From positions 1 through 64,000 of the forward strand of contig NZ_JAJAFR010000007.1 of assembly GCF_020734105.1 (NCBI RefSeq): 64,000 nucleotides of DNA. The letters are read 5' to 3'. The notes under the pieces were generated by a model. The model was not told the DNA's origin and made no database searches. It saw only the letters and a list, made by a program, of their open reading frames with translations. Positions 7,404 through 16,243 of the stretch are shown piece by piece. The translations under genes were made by a program, and so were the position numbers. The DNA is from Alkalihalobacillus deserti. Lineage in GTDB: Bacteria > Bacillota > Bacilli > Bacillales > Bacillaceae_D. Numbering within the stretch: the first letter of the stretch is position 1; each line of letters opens with the position of its first letter.

Positions 7404-8486
7404 TCACCTTCCTTCTTTTCTTTTTTTTATATAAATGATCACGAGCAAAAATACTGGTATAAGAGCAATCAGCGGAATAATATATGTTGAATTCCCAACA
7501 CCCAACCACCTTTGATAATCAAGTCCCTGAAATCTATTGATAGTGACAAATGGTAAAAGAAGACCGAAAAAGATCATAAACAATTTTGTGTTTTTACGGT
7601 TAAAAAGCCAAGCGGTCACTAAGGAAAATCCATAGAAATGTAAGGCCGTTTTATAGAAGCCGCCGATAAACATAATAAATACGGCTACACTATCTAGATT
7701 CGTAATGATTTGTGCTATATTAATGACTAATATCGTATCTAATAAAGGAATTTCGGAATTTGCAGCTAGTTCTGTACCCAAAACAGAAATCATTACAATT
7801 AAAGAAATGATCAGTAACAAAGCTGATAGACCGACAGCAAAAAAAGCATTTCTTCTTATAAATTTCTGATCTTGTACAAAGTGCCAAAACATTAGAAACA
7901 GGACGATTTCACCAAATGGAAAACCGATAGAAATAGGTAATTCTTCTAAAACAGGCTGAATCCCATTCCCTAAAACAGGTTTAAGAGCATCAAAATCAAA
8001 TTGACCTGAAAATAAAGTTAAAATGTAGATGATAATTAAAAAAATGAGAAAGTACGGCAATAGTATTTCAGCTGTTCTTGCTAATACTTCAAAGCCTAAA
8101 TAAAGAATATAAATGATGACAATGATGAACAAATATAAAATAACAATTAAAGGTGTTTGAGGCAAAGCAGTCATCTTAATAAGAACACCAAATTCAAAAA
8201 AATTATAGGTCGATTGACTATAAAAGTAGATAGAAAAAAGTAGCAGCAAAGGTACAGCTACTTTTTTTCCTACTACATCATCTAGTACCTCAGAAAAGTT
8301 TTTATTCGTGTAATATTTAGGGATTTGGGTATATGCCCAGACTAGGCATAATCCTATAAATGCTGCAAGTAACACAACGATCCATGCATCCTGCTTCGCT
8401 CCTATTCCTAAGGCAAAAAGAGTTGTACTGCCTATTTCAAATACTATAATAAGTACAAATAATTGAATGTTCGAAATACGGATCAT
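7404..8486 (-). CDS. GerB-family germinant receptor subunit B, copy 2
   Basis: This 360-residue paralogue of the gene at 6249-7334 begins at ATG with AAGGAG ten bases upstream, and is probably the first gene of the minus-strand unit (B2, B1, D-like). Membrane layout is the same as in copy 1. Differences concentrate in residues 46-75, 165-240 and the C-terminal 60 residues, which could mean different germinant specificity. The gene points toward gerA/gerC, so the locus is convergent. Confidence 0.95.
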   Translation of the reverse strand: MIRISNIQLFVLIIVFEIGSTTLFALGIGAKQDAWIVVLLAAFIGLCLVWAYTQIPKYYTNKNFSEVLDDVVGKKVAVPLLLLFSIYFYSQSTYNFFEFGVLIKMTALPQTPLIVILYLFIIVIIYILYLGFEVLARTAEILLPYFLIFLIIIYILTLFSGQFDFDALKPVLGNGIQPVLEELPISIGFPFGEIVLFLMFWHFVQDQKFIRRNAFFAVGLSALLLIISLIVMISVLGTELAANSEIPLLDTILVINIAQIITNLDSVAVFIMFIGGFYKTALHFYGFSLVTAWLFNRKNTKLFMIFFGLLLPFVTINRFQGLDYQRWLGVGNSTYIIPLIALIPVFLLVIIYIKKRKEGR

Positions 8487-8742
8487 TAATTAATATCTCC
8501 TTAGTTTTTTCAGGAATTTTAAAAAGGAACACATCCATTCCATTCACATTTAGTCTGTTTTCTAAGTGTCAATATAATGTTATTTTAACTTTCAAACATC
8601 ATTTGACACTTTACTGTTAATATATATCTAACAAGCCTAGCCATTTACTTTAATTTTTATAAGTATATCTACAAATTTAGAAGGCAACCTCAGCATGCTC
8701 ATTCACCGAAAAACAGGTAGAATTGAAAAAGGAGATAACATG

Positions 8743-8992
8743 GTTAGTATCGAAGCTTCTTCAGTTTTAAATCAAGGTAAAAAGGTACTTGGTTTTAATG
8801 AGCTCACCCTCAACTTGATATTGAAGAGGCAATGAAAACTGCTAAAAAGAGTATTTACCTTCTGTATAAGTTAAAATGAATTTTGGAAGTAATGAAACAC
8901 TTCACATGCAATTTGTAAAATCCAGTAAAATTTTACATACAATAGGTGGGAAAAACGAGGAGGTTAAACACCTATTACCTAATGAAGAATAA
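8743..8992 (+). pseudogene. Decayed coding region, unidentified
   Basis: A ribosome site (AAGGAG) precedes an ATG and the reading MVSIEASSVLNQGKKVLGF, then the frame breaks and continues as ELTPQLDIEEAMKTAKKSIY in another frame. A third open piece ends with IGGKNEEVKHLLPNEE. The pieces look like one or two small genes broken by frameshifts. I do not recognise the family. Confidence 0.4.
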
Positions 8993-9054
8993 AGGGGAAG
9001 TTTTTTTATCCTAGGACTGAAGTATTTTAAACGGTTAAGATGTAGTATTAGCGT

Positions 9055-9404
9055 GTCCGAGGATTCAAGAATGCTTTAAAGGAACATGGTCTTCTTGAAC
9101 AATGTTATAGTGGGCAAAGGGTCGAGAAGGTTATGAAAAAGATCGTTTTTGAAAGTAATCCACCTACAGCTATTTTTCCCAGTACCGATGTTATTGCCAT
9201 AGGTGTTTTAGATACAGCAAATATTTATCTGTTATTGGATTTGACAATATTTACTTTTCAAGGTTTATAAGAATACCTCTCTCACTACATTCGATGCTAG
9301 AATGAAAGATTTAGTAGAATAAGCGGTTTGGCTGTTAATCGAACGAATTCAAGAGAAAACAAATGAAGTGAAAATATTGAATGCGTCTAGCTTTACTTGT
9401 TCTT
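9055..9404 (+). pseudogene. Remnant of a LacI/GalR-family regulator
   Basis: Translation shows RGFKNALKEHGL, then PPTAIFPSTDVIAIGVLD and, after a frame change, LSVIGFDNI. These are hallmark pieces of the periplasmic-binding-like domain of LacI-family repressors. The N-terminal helix-turn-helix is missing and the frame is broken more than once, so it is a dead fragment. Confidence 0.75.
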
Positions 9405-9524
9405 GAATTTTGCCGTAATATGAAGACCATGTAAGAGAGGTTACGCTAACGATATTGATCGAGGATGACATTCATTTATACAAATAAAAATGAAATTACT
9501 TCATAAGAGGGGCGTATTTTTTAT

Positions 9525-10436
9525 ATGAACCAGGAATTTCTTTATATCATTATGATCATTGTTTTTGGGTATCTATTAAAACGTTTAAATATTTTACAAG
9601 AAAAAGATGGAGAAGTCATCTCAAAAATTATTTTTAAAATTACCCTTCCTGCTTTAGTCCTTGTTACATTTGATTCCGTGAAAATTGAAACTTCTTTAAT
9701 TTTTTTACCAGTTATTGTACTTATTTATGGATTAATTACAGCATTTCTCGGTTTCTTAGTTTTTAAAAATGAGGAAAGAGAACTTAAAGGTTCTTTGCTG
9801 ATGCTTTCTTCCGGATTTAATGTCGGTTTATTTGCATTTCCTCTCGTTTTTGCAATTTGGGGGATGGAAGGATTAACGCATTTTAGTATGTTTGACGTTG
9901 GAACATCATTTATTGTCTTTGGAATCGCCTATATTATAGGAAGTTATTTTTCGAAAGAAGGGCTAAGTCTTAAACCAATTGATATTTTAAAAAAACTTGG
10001 CAAGTCTATTCCTTTAATGACCTATATTATTGCGAGTACTTTAAATTTTAGTAATATTCAATTACCTGCCACGTTAATTAATGTTGCAAGTACAATATCA
10101 GCAGCAAATATACCTTTATCCTTATTACTATTGGGACTTTATTTGAATTTTAAATTTGAAAAACAATTTATTAAACCTGTATTGAAATTTTTAACTTTCC
10201 GATATAGTTTAGGTTTGTCAGTTGGTTTAGCCTTATACTTCATTCTTCCATACGATCAGATGTTTCGATATACAATTATGATTGGACTGTTACTACCTGT
10301 TGCAGCATCTGCGTTAGTATTTGCAGTAGAATTTAAATATAGCACCAGCGCCACCCGTTTAATTGCCACTATATCCAATATAACGATTTTAATTAGTATC
10401 GTAATATTGTATATTTTTGCTAACTTTATTTTATAG
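9525..10436 (+). CDS. AEC-family (auxin efflux carrier type) permease
   Basis: The 303-residue protein has about ten hydrophobic helices arranged as two halves, typical of bacterial AEC permeases, which move small organic acids such as malate. The starting segment has GYLLKRLNIL followed by ISKIIFKITLPALV, both characteristic. The start is an ATG 11 bases after a GAGGGG-like site. It stands alone, with a terminator about 170 bp downstream. Confidence 0.88.
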   Translation: MNQEFLYIIMIIVFGYLLKRLNILQEKDGEVISKIIFKITLPALVLVTFDSVKIETSLIFLPVIVLIYGLITAFLGFLVFKNEERELKGSLLMLSSGFNVGLFAFPLVFAIWGMEGLTHFSMFDVGTSFIVFGIAYIIGSYFSKEGLSLKPIDILKKLGKSIPLMTYIIASTLNFSNIQLPATLINVASTISAANIPLSLLLLGLYLNFKFEKQFIKPVLKFLTFRYSLGLSVGLALYFILPYDQMFRYTIMIGLLLPVAASALVFAVEFKYSTSATRLIATISNITILISIVILYIFANFIL

Positions 10437-10602
10437 ATGCTCTCTATAAAACAAACTTTTTGATCGTTATAATATTCAAATAGAAAGGGGATAAAGGAGA
10501 TTCTCCTATGAATCATGGATAGACATTTAGTTGGAAAAAATAAGGGCAAGTAGAATAATAGATAACGAATGAAGAGAATGCTTTAGTTTAAGAACAAATT
10601 AA

Positions 10603-10651
10603 GGAACGCACATATTAGACATATCTAATATGTGCGTTCCTGTTGTTTTTA
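10603..10651 (+). terminator. Strong hairpin between the AEC permease and znuA
   Basis: Sixteen-bp perfect stem (GGAACGCACATATTAG and its complement) with loop ACATAT, then TGTTGTTTTT. It probably ends the permease transcript and may also stop the convergent znuA transcript. Confidence 0.8.
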
Positions 10652-10694
10652 GCTATTTAACTTAAATATAAAATTTTTGTTTTTTTCATTGTTA

Positions 10695-11711
10695 TTAATC
10701 TAATGCTTTGTCCAATGTTTCAAGATTCTTTTGCATCAAGCTAAAATAATCTTCTTGCTGTTGTATGTTTTCTGCTGTTAAAACGGATATGTTGTGTAAG
10801 CGAAGAGGTTCAGCATTAATTTCTTTCCGGATGACTTCGGCCACTTTCGGTGTAACGTTTTGTTCAAAGATGACATATTTGATTTGTTTTTCATTTGCAA
10901 TCTCAATGATGTTCTCTAGTGCTTTTTGAGACGGTTCATCGGATTGAGAGAGGCCAGCTACTGCAATTTGATGTATTCCGTAACGTTCTTCCCAATATCC
11001 ATATGCAGCATGAGAAACCAGTATTTCTGGTTCGATCTTGGAAGCTACTAACTGATGAAACTCTTCGTCTAGTTTTTCAAGTTCACTTTTCAATAATTCA
11101 TAGTTTTTATCAAACTCTTCCTTAGCATCAGGTCTTAATTCCACAAGAGCATTTTTAATGTTTTCAGCTAATATAATAGAACGATAAGGATCTAACCATA
11201 CATGAGGATCAAACTCTTCATTATCAAGCCCATGTTCTTCATCTTCTTTATGTTCGTGCTCTCTACCTTCATTTAGTTCGTCTTCATGGTGATGGTCATG
11301 CTCATGAGCAATTGTTTCAATACCATGTGCAGCTTCTACCATTATAACTTTTTCACTTTCGAGCGCTGCTGCAATTTTTTCAGAAAAGGATTCCATTCCT
11401 AAGCCATTATAAATAAAGGCATCGGCTTCTGCGATATTTATCATTTGTTTAGATGTCGGTTCATAAGTATGGGCATCAGAACCAGGAGGGATAATACTTT
11501 CAATATCTACATTCTCACCACCGATTTTTTTTGTGAAATCTTCTAAAGGATAAAGAGTTGTGTATATTTTCAATGGTTTGACTTCTTCTTGTTGTGTTGC
11601 TTCATTCTCATTTTCCTTTGATGTAGAAGTCTCTGTTTGTTGAGTATTACAACTTGCTAAAAAGGTAAATAGAACTAAAATAAACCCAAATGTTATGTAC
11701 TTTAATTTCAT
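10695..11711 (-). CDS. znuA: ZnuA/AdcA-type zinc-binding lipoprotein of an ABC importer
   Basis: The 338-residue protein is the substrate-binding component of a high-affinity zinc ABC importer, anchored outside the membrane by a lipobox (LASC near residue 20). A histidine-rich acidic loop (about residues 137-165, HEHDHHHEDE and EHEHKEDEEH) precedes the FDPHVWLDP motif; these supply zinc capture and ligands, typical of ZnuA cluster A-I proteins. A Zur box lies about 45 bp upstream, so it is expected to be induced by zinc starvation. The permease gene is upstream and separate. Confidence 0.95.
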   Translation of the reverse strand: MKLKYITFGFILVLFTFLASCNTQQTETSTSKENENEATQQEEVKPLKIYTTLYPLEDFTKKIGGENVDIESIIPPGSDAHTYEPTSKQMINIAEADAFIYNGLGMESFSEKIAAALESEKVIMVEAAHGIETIAHEHDHHHEDELNEGREHEHKEDEEHGLDNEEFDPHVWLDPYRSIILAENIKNALVELRPDAKEEFDKNYELLKSELEKLDEEFHQLVASKIEPEILVSHAAYGYWEERYGIHQIAVAGLSQSDEPSQKALENIIEIANEKQIKYVIFEQNVTPKVAEVIRKEINAEPLRLHNISVLTAENIQQQEDYFSLMQKNLETLDKALD

Positions 11712-11745
11712 AATGATCTCTCCTTCTAAATTTGATCTATATATA

Positions 11746-11770
11746 AATTATCGTAATTATTACGATTTGT
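11746..11770. promoter_or_regulatory. Zur box upstream of znuA
   Basis: Perfect palindrome ATCGTAATTATTACGAT (11750-11766), matching the Bacillus Zur consensus TCGTAATNATTACGA. It lies upstream of the znuA start on the minus strand. Confidence 0.9.
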
Positions 11771-11879
11771 GAATTGTCGTTTTTATAATAAACTATTAAT
11801 CACTTGAATAAATAAGCTAATAAATCTTTAGATGTAAGATGCTTTTCAGATTGCTATACATGGTTATAAATTCATTCTG

Positions 11880-12740
11880 TCACTTCATATTTAATGTTCT
11901 AGTTTGATATCTCTTTATGAATTTGTTGTAAGAAATAGAACATAGAAGGATGACGATTGAGACCATAACAATCGTTCCACCAGGAGCAATATCAAGATGA
12001 TAGGCAGAAAAAAGCCCTAAAATAACAGATGCTTCTCCTATTAATATAGAAAAGAAAATAGCCTGCTTAAAACTTTTAGCAAATTTCATTGCTGATGCGA
12101 CTGGTAGAGTCATTAATGAAGATACAAGAAGTATTCCAACAATCCTCATGGAAGAAGCGATAACGATTGCTACCATAATAATAAAGAGTTGATGAATCCA
12201 ACGTTTGTTCACTCCAGAGACAGTTGCATATTCTTCATCAAAAGATAAGATAACTAATTCTTTGTAACAAATAAAAATAATGGAGATAACAATTAGCATT
12301 ATGATCAAAATGCTCCACATATCTGTACGAGTAACAGCATTAACACTTCCAAATAGATAGTTAAATAAATCATTATTAAAGCCATCTGCCAGAGAAATAA
12401 AAATTACACCTAGACCTACCCCTCCAGATAGCATTATAGGAATAGCTAATTCCTGATAGTGTTTATAAACTGCTCTGAGCTTTTCAATAAATATTGCTCC
12501 AAGAAAAGAAAACAGCATTCCAAAGTAGACAGGATTTAAGTTGATTGTTTCTGGAAACTTTTTTTCTATTAATAAACTTGCTGCAATTCCTGACAATGTT
12601 ACATGGGATAACGCATCAGCAATAAGCGATAACCTTCTTACTACGATGAAAACGCCTAGTACTGGAGCGATTAACCCAATCATAATCCCTGTTAGGAAAG
12701 CGTTTTGCAAAAATTGATACTTTATTAAACTTTCAATCAT
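11880..12740 (-). CDS. znuB: ZnuB/AdcB-type zinc ABC importer permease
   Basis: The 286-residue membrane protein has about eight hydrophobic helices and the ABC-3 family signature (VLGVFIVVRRLSLIADALSH near residues 27-46). It is the channel component for zinc uptake. The ATG has AAGGTGG upstream. It lies 120 bp after the CobW gene and is probably read with it. In most Bacillus relatives the order is znuA-znuC-znuB; no ATPase gene or recognisable ATPase fragment is found here, so the ATPase must be encoded elsewhere or the system is crippled. Confidence 0.93.
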   Translation of the reverse strand: MIESLIKYQFLQNAFLTGIMIGLIAPVLGVFIVVRRLSLIADALSHVTLSGIAASLLIEKKFPETINLNPVYFGMLFSFLGAIFIEKLRAVYKHYQELAIPIMLSGGVGLGVIFISLADGFNNDLFNYLFGSVNAVTRTDMWSILIIMLIVISIIFICYKELVILSFDEEYATVSGVNKRWIHQLFIIMVAIVIASSMRIVGILLVSSLMTLPVASAMKFAKSFKQAIFFSILIGEASVILGLFSAYHLDIAPGGTIVMVSIVILLCSISYNKFIKRYQTRTLNMK

Positions 12741-12860
12741 GTGTACCCCACCTTATGTAATAATCGATCTGCTGTTTACTTTTTTGGAGTAAACCAATTT
12801 ATTCCTGCGAAGGAGGGTTATTAAAAATAGAATTATTTTATGGGAAACAAATAAGTTCTT

Positions 12861-13793
12861 TTAACGTTGCTGTAGTTTAAACAACATTGTTTCTATTTCT
12901 TTGTGATCAAGATTTTCGCCGATAAATACTAGTGTTTCAGGATAGTCCTTATTAAGTTTGCAACGCTCAAACATTGAGGTACCATAAGAATAATTAAAAA
13001 GAAAAGTTCCAGGAGTCTCCATAAGTTTAATAAAGCCTTTTGCTCTATATAATTGTTCTGAATAAACACTTAACCATTTCTCAAATTGAATCCGGTTTAT
13101 CGGACTATTTATAGGAAAGGAAAAAGTTTGTAAATGTAAATGGGCATGCTCATTATTTAAATCTTTAAGGCTATCTTCTATTGTATCTACTTTACTTGAT
13201 GATAATATTTTTGGATCAATTTCAGCATAGGTCGAAGGAATAATGTGACCATTTGGATTAATCTCTCTTATACTGTTCATTAAAGAATCTATTTCTCCTT
13301 CTTCAATTGTATCTAATTTATTTAAAATAATTATATTAGCAAACTTGATCTGCTCCTTTAATAGCTTTTTTAATTTAATACTCATTTTCCTATCTCTCCA
13401 CTGTTTAGCATTTACTAAAGTGATAATCCCTTTAATTTCCAAATGATTAATTAATAATGGATGGGTACATGCATCTACAACTTCTAGTAAATGTGCTGCA
13501 CCTGTTGACTCAATATATATGGCATCGAGTTCGTTTTCTTCTGTTAAAACTTTTAATTGTAAACTTAATTCCCCTTGCAAATTACAGCAAATACAACCAT
13601 TTAGTAATTCTTTTAAAGGAATTTCATTTGGGATCGCCTCTGAATCTATACTTTCTTTTCCCATTTCATTCATGATCACACCAATTTGTCTTCCTTGCTG
13701 CTTTTCAAACTTTAATAGTTTCGCAAGTAAGGTACTTTTACCGCTTCCTAAAAAACCACTAAGAATAAAAATTTCGGTTTTACTAGTTCTCAA
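12861..13793 (-). CDS. CobW/COG0523-family zinc metallochaperone GTPase
   Basis: This 310-residue protein has the P-loop GFLGSGKSTL (residues 14-23), the zinc-binding GCICC motif near residue 66 and the NKLD GTP specificity motif. The family includes B. subtilis ZagA/YciC, a Zur-controlled GTPase that delivers zinc during starvation. It starts at TTG with an AGGAGGAGGA ribosome site. A Zur box lies about 50 bp upstream, supporting the zinc role. It is shorter than ZagA and lacks its long C-terminal His-rich part. Confidence 0.92.
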   Translation of the reverse strand: MRTSKTEIFILSGFLGSGKSTLLAKLLKFEKQQGRQIGVIMNEMGKESIDSEAIPNEIPLKELLNGCICCNLQGELSLQLKVLTEENELDAIYIESTGAAHLLEVVDACTHPLLINHLEIKGIITLVNAKQWRDRKMSIKLKKLLKEQIKFANIIILNKLDTIEEGEIDSLMNSIREINPNGHIIPSTYAEIDPKILSSSKVDTIEDSLKDLNNEHAHLHLQTFSFPINSPINRIQFEKWLSVYSEQLYRAKGFIKLMETPGTFLFNYSYGTSMFERCKLNKDYPETLVFIGENLDHKEIETMLFKLQQR

Positions 13794-13843
13794 ATTTATT
13801 TCCTCCTCCTCAAAGTCATAACTATTTTTAAAACAAGATATTA

Positions 13844-13862
13844 AACGAAATAATTACGATTT
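13844..13862. promoter_or_regulatory. Zur box upstream of the CobW-type gene
   Basis: ACGAAATAATTACGATT matches the Zur consensus fully in one half site and with one mismatch in the other. It lies on the promoter side of the minus-strand CobW-znuB unit. Confidence 0.75.
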
Positions 13863-14176
13863 GTGATTTTTCTATTTTAATGTAAAAGAGGCAATGAAGC
13901 AAATAAAAGTTTATGATTGCTGCGGTCCTATTAAATAGAGGAACGAGTATTGCGGGATAGGAACGTGACAATCGATAAAGAAATTGTTGGTTTGTGAAAA
14001 CTATTTAGAATGCTTAATTAAACTGAAGATATTGGGCTGCGGCAATGTTAGGCAGAGCAATTGCTGGTGTAAGAAAATACAAGGCTAAGCTATGAATAAA
14101 TTGATTAGGTCTGAATTGAGACATGTATAAGGGAAATTAGTCAGGATTTAAAATAAGTATAGAATAATGATTGAAT

Positions 14177-14208
14177 GAAGACGCCCCTTTATCGGTCGTC
14201 TTTTTTGA
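14177..14208 (+). terminator. Terminator-like hairpin
   Basis: Short stem AAGACG/CGTCTT followed by TTTT. The stretch 13870-14176 before it shows no gene I can identify, although it must once have ended something. Confidence 0.5.
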
Positions 14209-14294
14209 GTTAAAGAGAATTTATTTTGAAAAAAGTCTACATTTTTAAAAATACACTTTTGACAAGTGAAGGACAAAAGATTAAAATGAATGCA

Positions 14295-14313
14295 AATCGT
14301 AATCATTACGACT
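14295..14313. promoter_or_regulatory. Zur box upstream of broken ORF, methyltransferase and ferredoxin genes
   Basis: TCGTAATCATTACGA (14297-14311) is a perfect match to the Zur consensus. It lies 20 bp before a broken ORF and 215 bp before the methyltransferase start, so all three following genes may be zinc-responsive. Confidence 0.88.
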
Positions 14314-14330
14314 TGAATTATCTATTGGAA

Positions 14331-14471
14331 ATGAATGAAAAAGATAATGCCGAAATAGTTTCACTAAAAAAATGAAAAGAAGGTGTCAAATTTTATGATA
14401 AAGGGATCTTTCATATTGAAGATTTAGATGAACAATGGTTTCAAGAACCATTCGATCAATGCGTTACTTGA
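14331..14471 (+). pseudogene. Short ORF behind a Zur box, interrupted by in-frame TGA
   Basis: The frame reads 14 codons from ATG, one in-frame TGA, then 31 more codons (KEGVKFYDKGIFHIEDLDEQ and onward, ending FDQCVT). The intact frame on both sides of the stop suggests a recent nonsense mutation, a sequencing error or, less likely, recoding. I do not recognise the family. The position right after a perfect Zur box implies a zinc-related ancestor. Confidence 0.45.
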
Positions 14472-14525
14472 TAAGATTATATGTATTCTTGTCAATTTTT
14501 AACGCCTAATTAGAGGAGGAGTTTT

Positions 14526-15248
14526 ATGGAGTATTGGTATAAAGATCACTTTCAAGAAGATTATTTAATGATCTATAAACATCGTAATGAAGAAAATGCA
14601 AACTCAGAGTTAGAAAATCTAATGAATTTTATTCCGTACAAACCACAGCAAGAGGTACTTGACCTTTGTTGTGGAGCGGGGAGACATAGCCGTTGGTTTG
14701 CTAAAAAAGGAATGAACGTTACAGGGATAGACTTATCTAGTACATTATTAGCGGAAGCAAAGAGACAATCTGACACATTAAACATCACATACATAAGGTC
14801 TGATATGAGAGAAGTATCATTTAAAAATAAATTTGATATCGTCGTTAATCTTTTTACGAGTTTTGGATATTTTGAAAATGATCAAGATAATGAACGTGTT
14901 TTTACACGAGTACACTCTTCTTTAAAGAAAGGTGGATATTTTTTGTTTGATTATTTAAATCCATCATTTACAAGAAAAAATTTAGTTCCCTTTTCACAGC
15001 AGATTATTGACCAAACATCGATCGATCAATATAGAAACATTGATAATGATGCCGTTATTAAACGAATAGTCGTAAAAGATAACTATTCAACCCGTCATTA
15101 CGAAGAACGAGTGAAACTATATTCAAAGAACAAGATTAGTAAAATGTTAGAGAATAATAATTTAAAAATTATCCATTTATTTGGTAACTATGATGGCTGC
15201 AAATATGATCAAAGCTCACCTAGATTGCTATATATTTGCAAGAAATAA
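14526..15248 (+). CDS. Class I SAM-dependent methyltransferase
   Basis: The 240-residue protein shows the Rossmann-fold motif I VLDLCCGAGRHSRWFA (about residues 42-57), motif II GIDLSSTLL, and the post-motif DMREVSF. Such enzymes transfer a methyl group from S-adenosylmethionine; the substrate cannot be predicted. ATG with GAGGAG upstream. It may be read from the Zur-controlled promoter together with the ferredoxin gene 60 bp downstream. Confidence 0.9.
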   Translation: MEYWYKDHFQEDYLMIYKHRNEENANSELENLMNFIPYKPQQEVLDLCCGAGRHSRWFAKKGMNVTGIDLSSTLLAEAKRQSDTLNITYIRSDMREVSFKNKFDIVVNLFTSFGYFENDQDNERVFTRVHSSLKKGGYFLFDYLNPSFTRKNLVPFSQQIIDQTSIDQYRNIDNDAVIKRIVVKDNYSTRHYEERVKLYSKNKISKMLENNNLKIIHLFGNYDGCKYDQSSPRLLYICKK

Positions 15249-15309
15249 ATCGTAATAATACCAGTTATCAATTTATGACATTTATTAAAAAGCAAAAGGA
15301 GCTGAAGAA

Positions 15310-15702
15310 ATGGCTACATGGAATTTGAGTGAGACCCAACATCACATTCTGATCTGTAATGGAAGTAGTTGCAATAAAGCAGGTGCAGAAGAATTAACTC
15401 AATCGATTAGAAATGAGATAGCAGCTAAAGGTTTAGACACTCTGATACATACATCAAGAACGCTTTGTAATGGGCGCTGTCAAGATAAATGTGTTCTGAT
15501 TACCTATCCCGATGGTAACTGGTACAAGGAAATGTCAAGTGAAGATGCTCCGCGTTTGATTGAATCATTAATAACAGGAAATGAGATAGAAGACAAGATT
15601 AGTCATTCGTATAATGGGAAATGCTTTGAACGAACGGAAGGAACGGTAAAAGGAATTGAAAAAGAAGGGGAAATCGTAAAGAGAGTTTCAAAACAATTAT
15701 AA
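15310..15702 (+). CDS. Thioredoxin-like (2Fe-2S) ferredoxin-domain protein
   Basis: The 130-residue protein carries the thioredoxin-like [2Fe-2S] pattern: C16-x4-C21 (CNGSSC) near the N-terminus and CNGRCQDKC near residues 55-63, the latter with one extra cysteine. The family occurs as electron-transfer domains and in cobalamin or metal-related operons (CbiW type). The last 35 residues are a charged tail. AAAAGGAGC upstream gives a good start. The neighbouring zinc genes suggest a metal-stress setting. Confidence 0.85.
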   Translation: MATWNLSETQHHILICNGSSCNKAGAEELTQSIRNEIAAKGLDTLIHTSRTLCNGRCQDKCVLITYPDGNWYKEMSSEDAPRLIESLITGNEIEDKISHSYNGKCFERTEGTVKGIEKEGEIVKRVSKQL

Positions 15703-15761
15703 AATGATATAACACTAATAAGTCAAATTTATAAGAATATAATGAAACGTTTGGAAGGATG

Positions 15762-15790
15762 GAACTCATAATAAGAGTTCTATTTTTTTG
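15762..15790 (+). terminator. Terminator after the ferredoxin gene
   Basis: Stem GAACTC/GAGTTC with a short loop and a TATTTTTTT tail, 60 bp after the stop codon. Confidence 0.75.
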
Positions 15791-15900
15791 AAAAAAAGAA
15801 TGAACAACGTGAAAGGAAGCATAGTGCAATAAGGATTATAGTGAAGTGAAAAATGGAGGTACATGTTTTTTTATTGGAACATTTTCAGGTGGGAAAATAT

Positions 15901-15985
15901 AGGACTTGGTGGGATTTGAACCCACAAGAAGAACAACAATTAACAGGTTAACTGTTGACTGCTCTAAACATTGAGCTACAAGTCC
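15901..15985 (-). tRNA. Degenerate tRNA-like gene with unusual extended hairpin
   Basis: Read on minus, the acceptor GGACTTG pairs perfectly with CAAGTCC, the D stem is GCTC/GAGC, and the T arm GTGGG-TTCAAAT-CCCAC is perfect. The D-loop lacks the GG pair. Where the anticodon arm should be there is a 10-bp inverted repeat (CAACAGTTAA/TTAATTGTTG) around CCTG, plus a long unpaired stretch before the T arm. A conventional 7-base anticodon loop would read TAA but with C at position 37. It is probably a pseudo-tRNA; identity unassigned. Confidence 0.55.
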
Positions 15986-16162
15986 TAATCTGTATTATTT
16001 GCTGAAATTCGTTTTTTGATACATATAAATATGGGGAAGGTGATTTTAGGAATGTAATCGTTGTTAAGCTAACGGGCGGGATGCTTGATGAATACAGGAG
16101 CAGTCCAAAACAAATAGAAAAAAGGATCTTAACCTGATTTGGGAGTTTTAAAACAATCACCT

Positions 16163-16187
16163 AAAGGACCTTAGATGGTCCTTTTTC
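16163..16187 (+). terminator. Terminator-like hairpin
   Basis: Stem AAAGGACC/GGTCCTTT with loop TTAGAT and a T-tail. The stretch 15986-16162 shows no identifiable gene. Confidence 0.65.
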
Positions 16188-16243
16188 TTCATGATAAATT
16201 TTCAATTCCATGATTAATTAATAATTTTTCCTCAGATTCCAAT

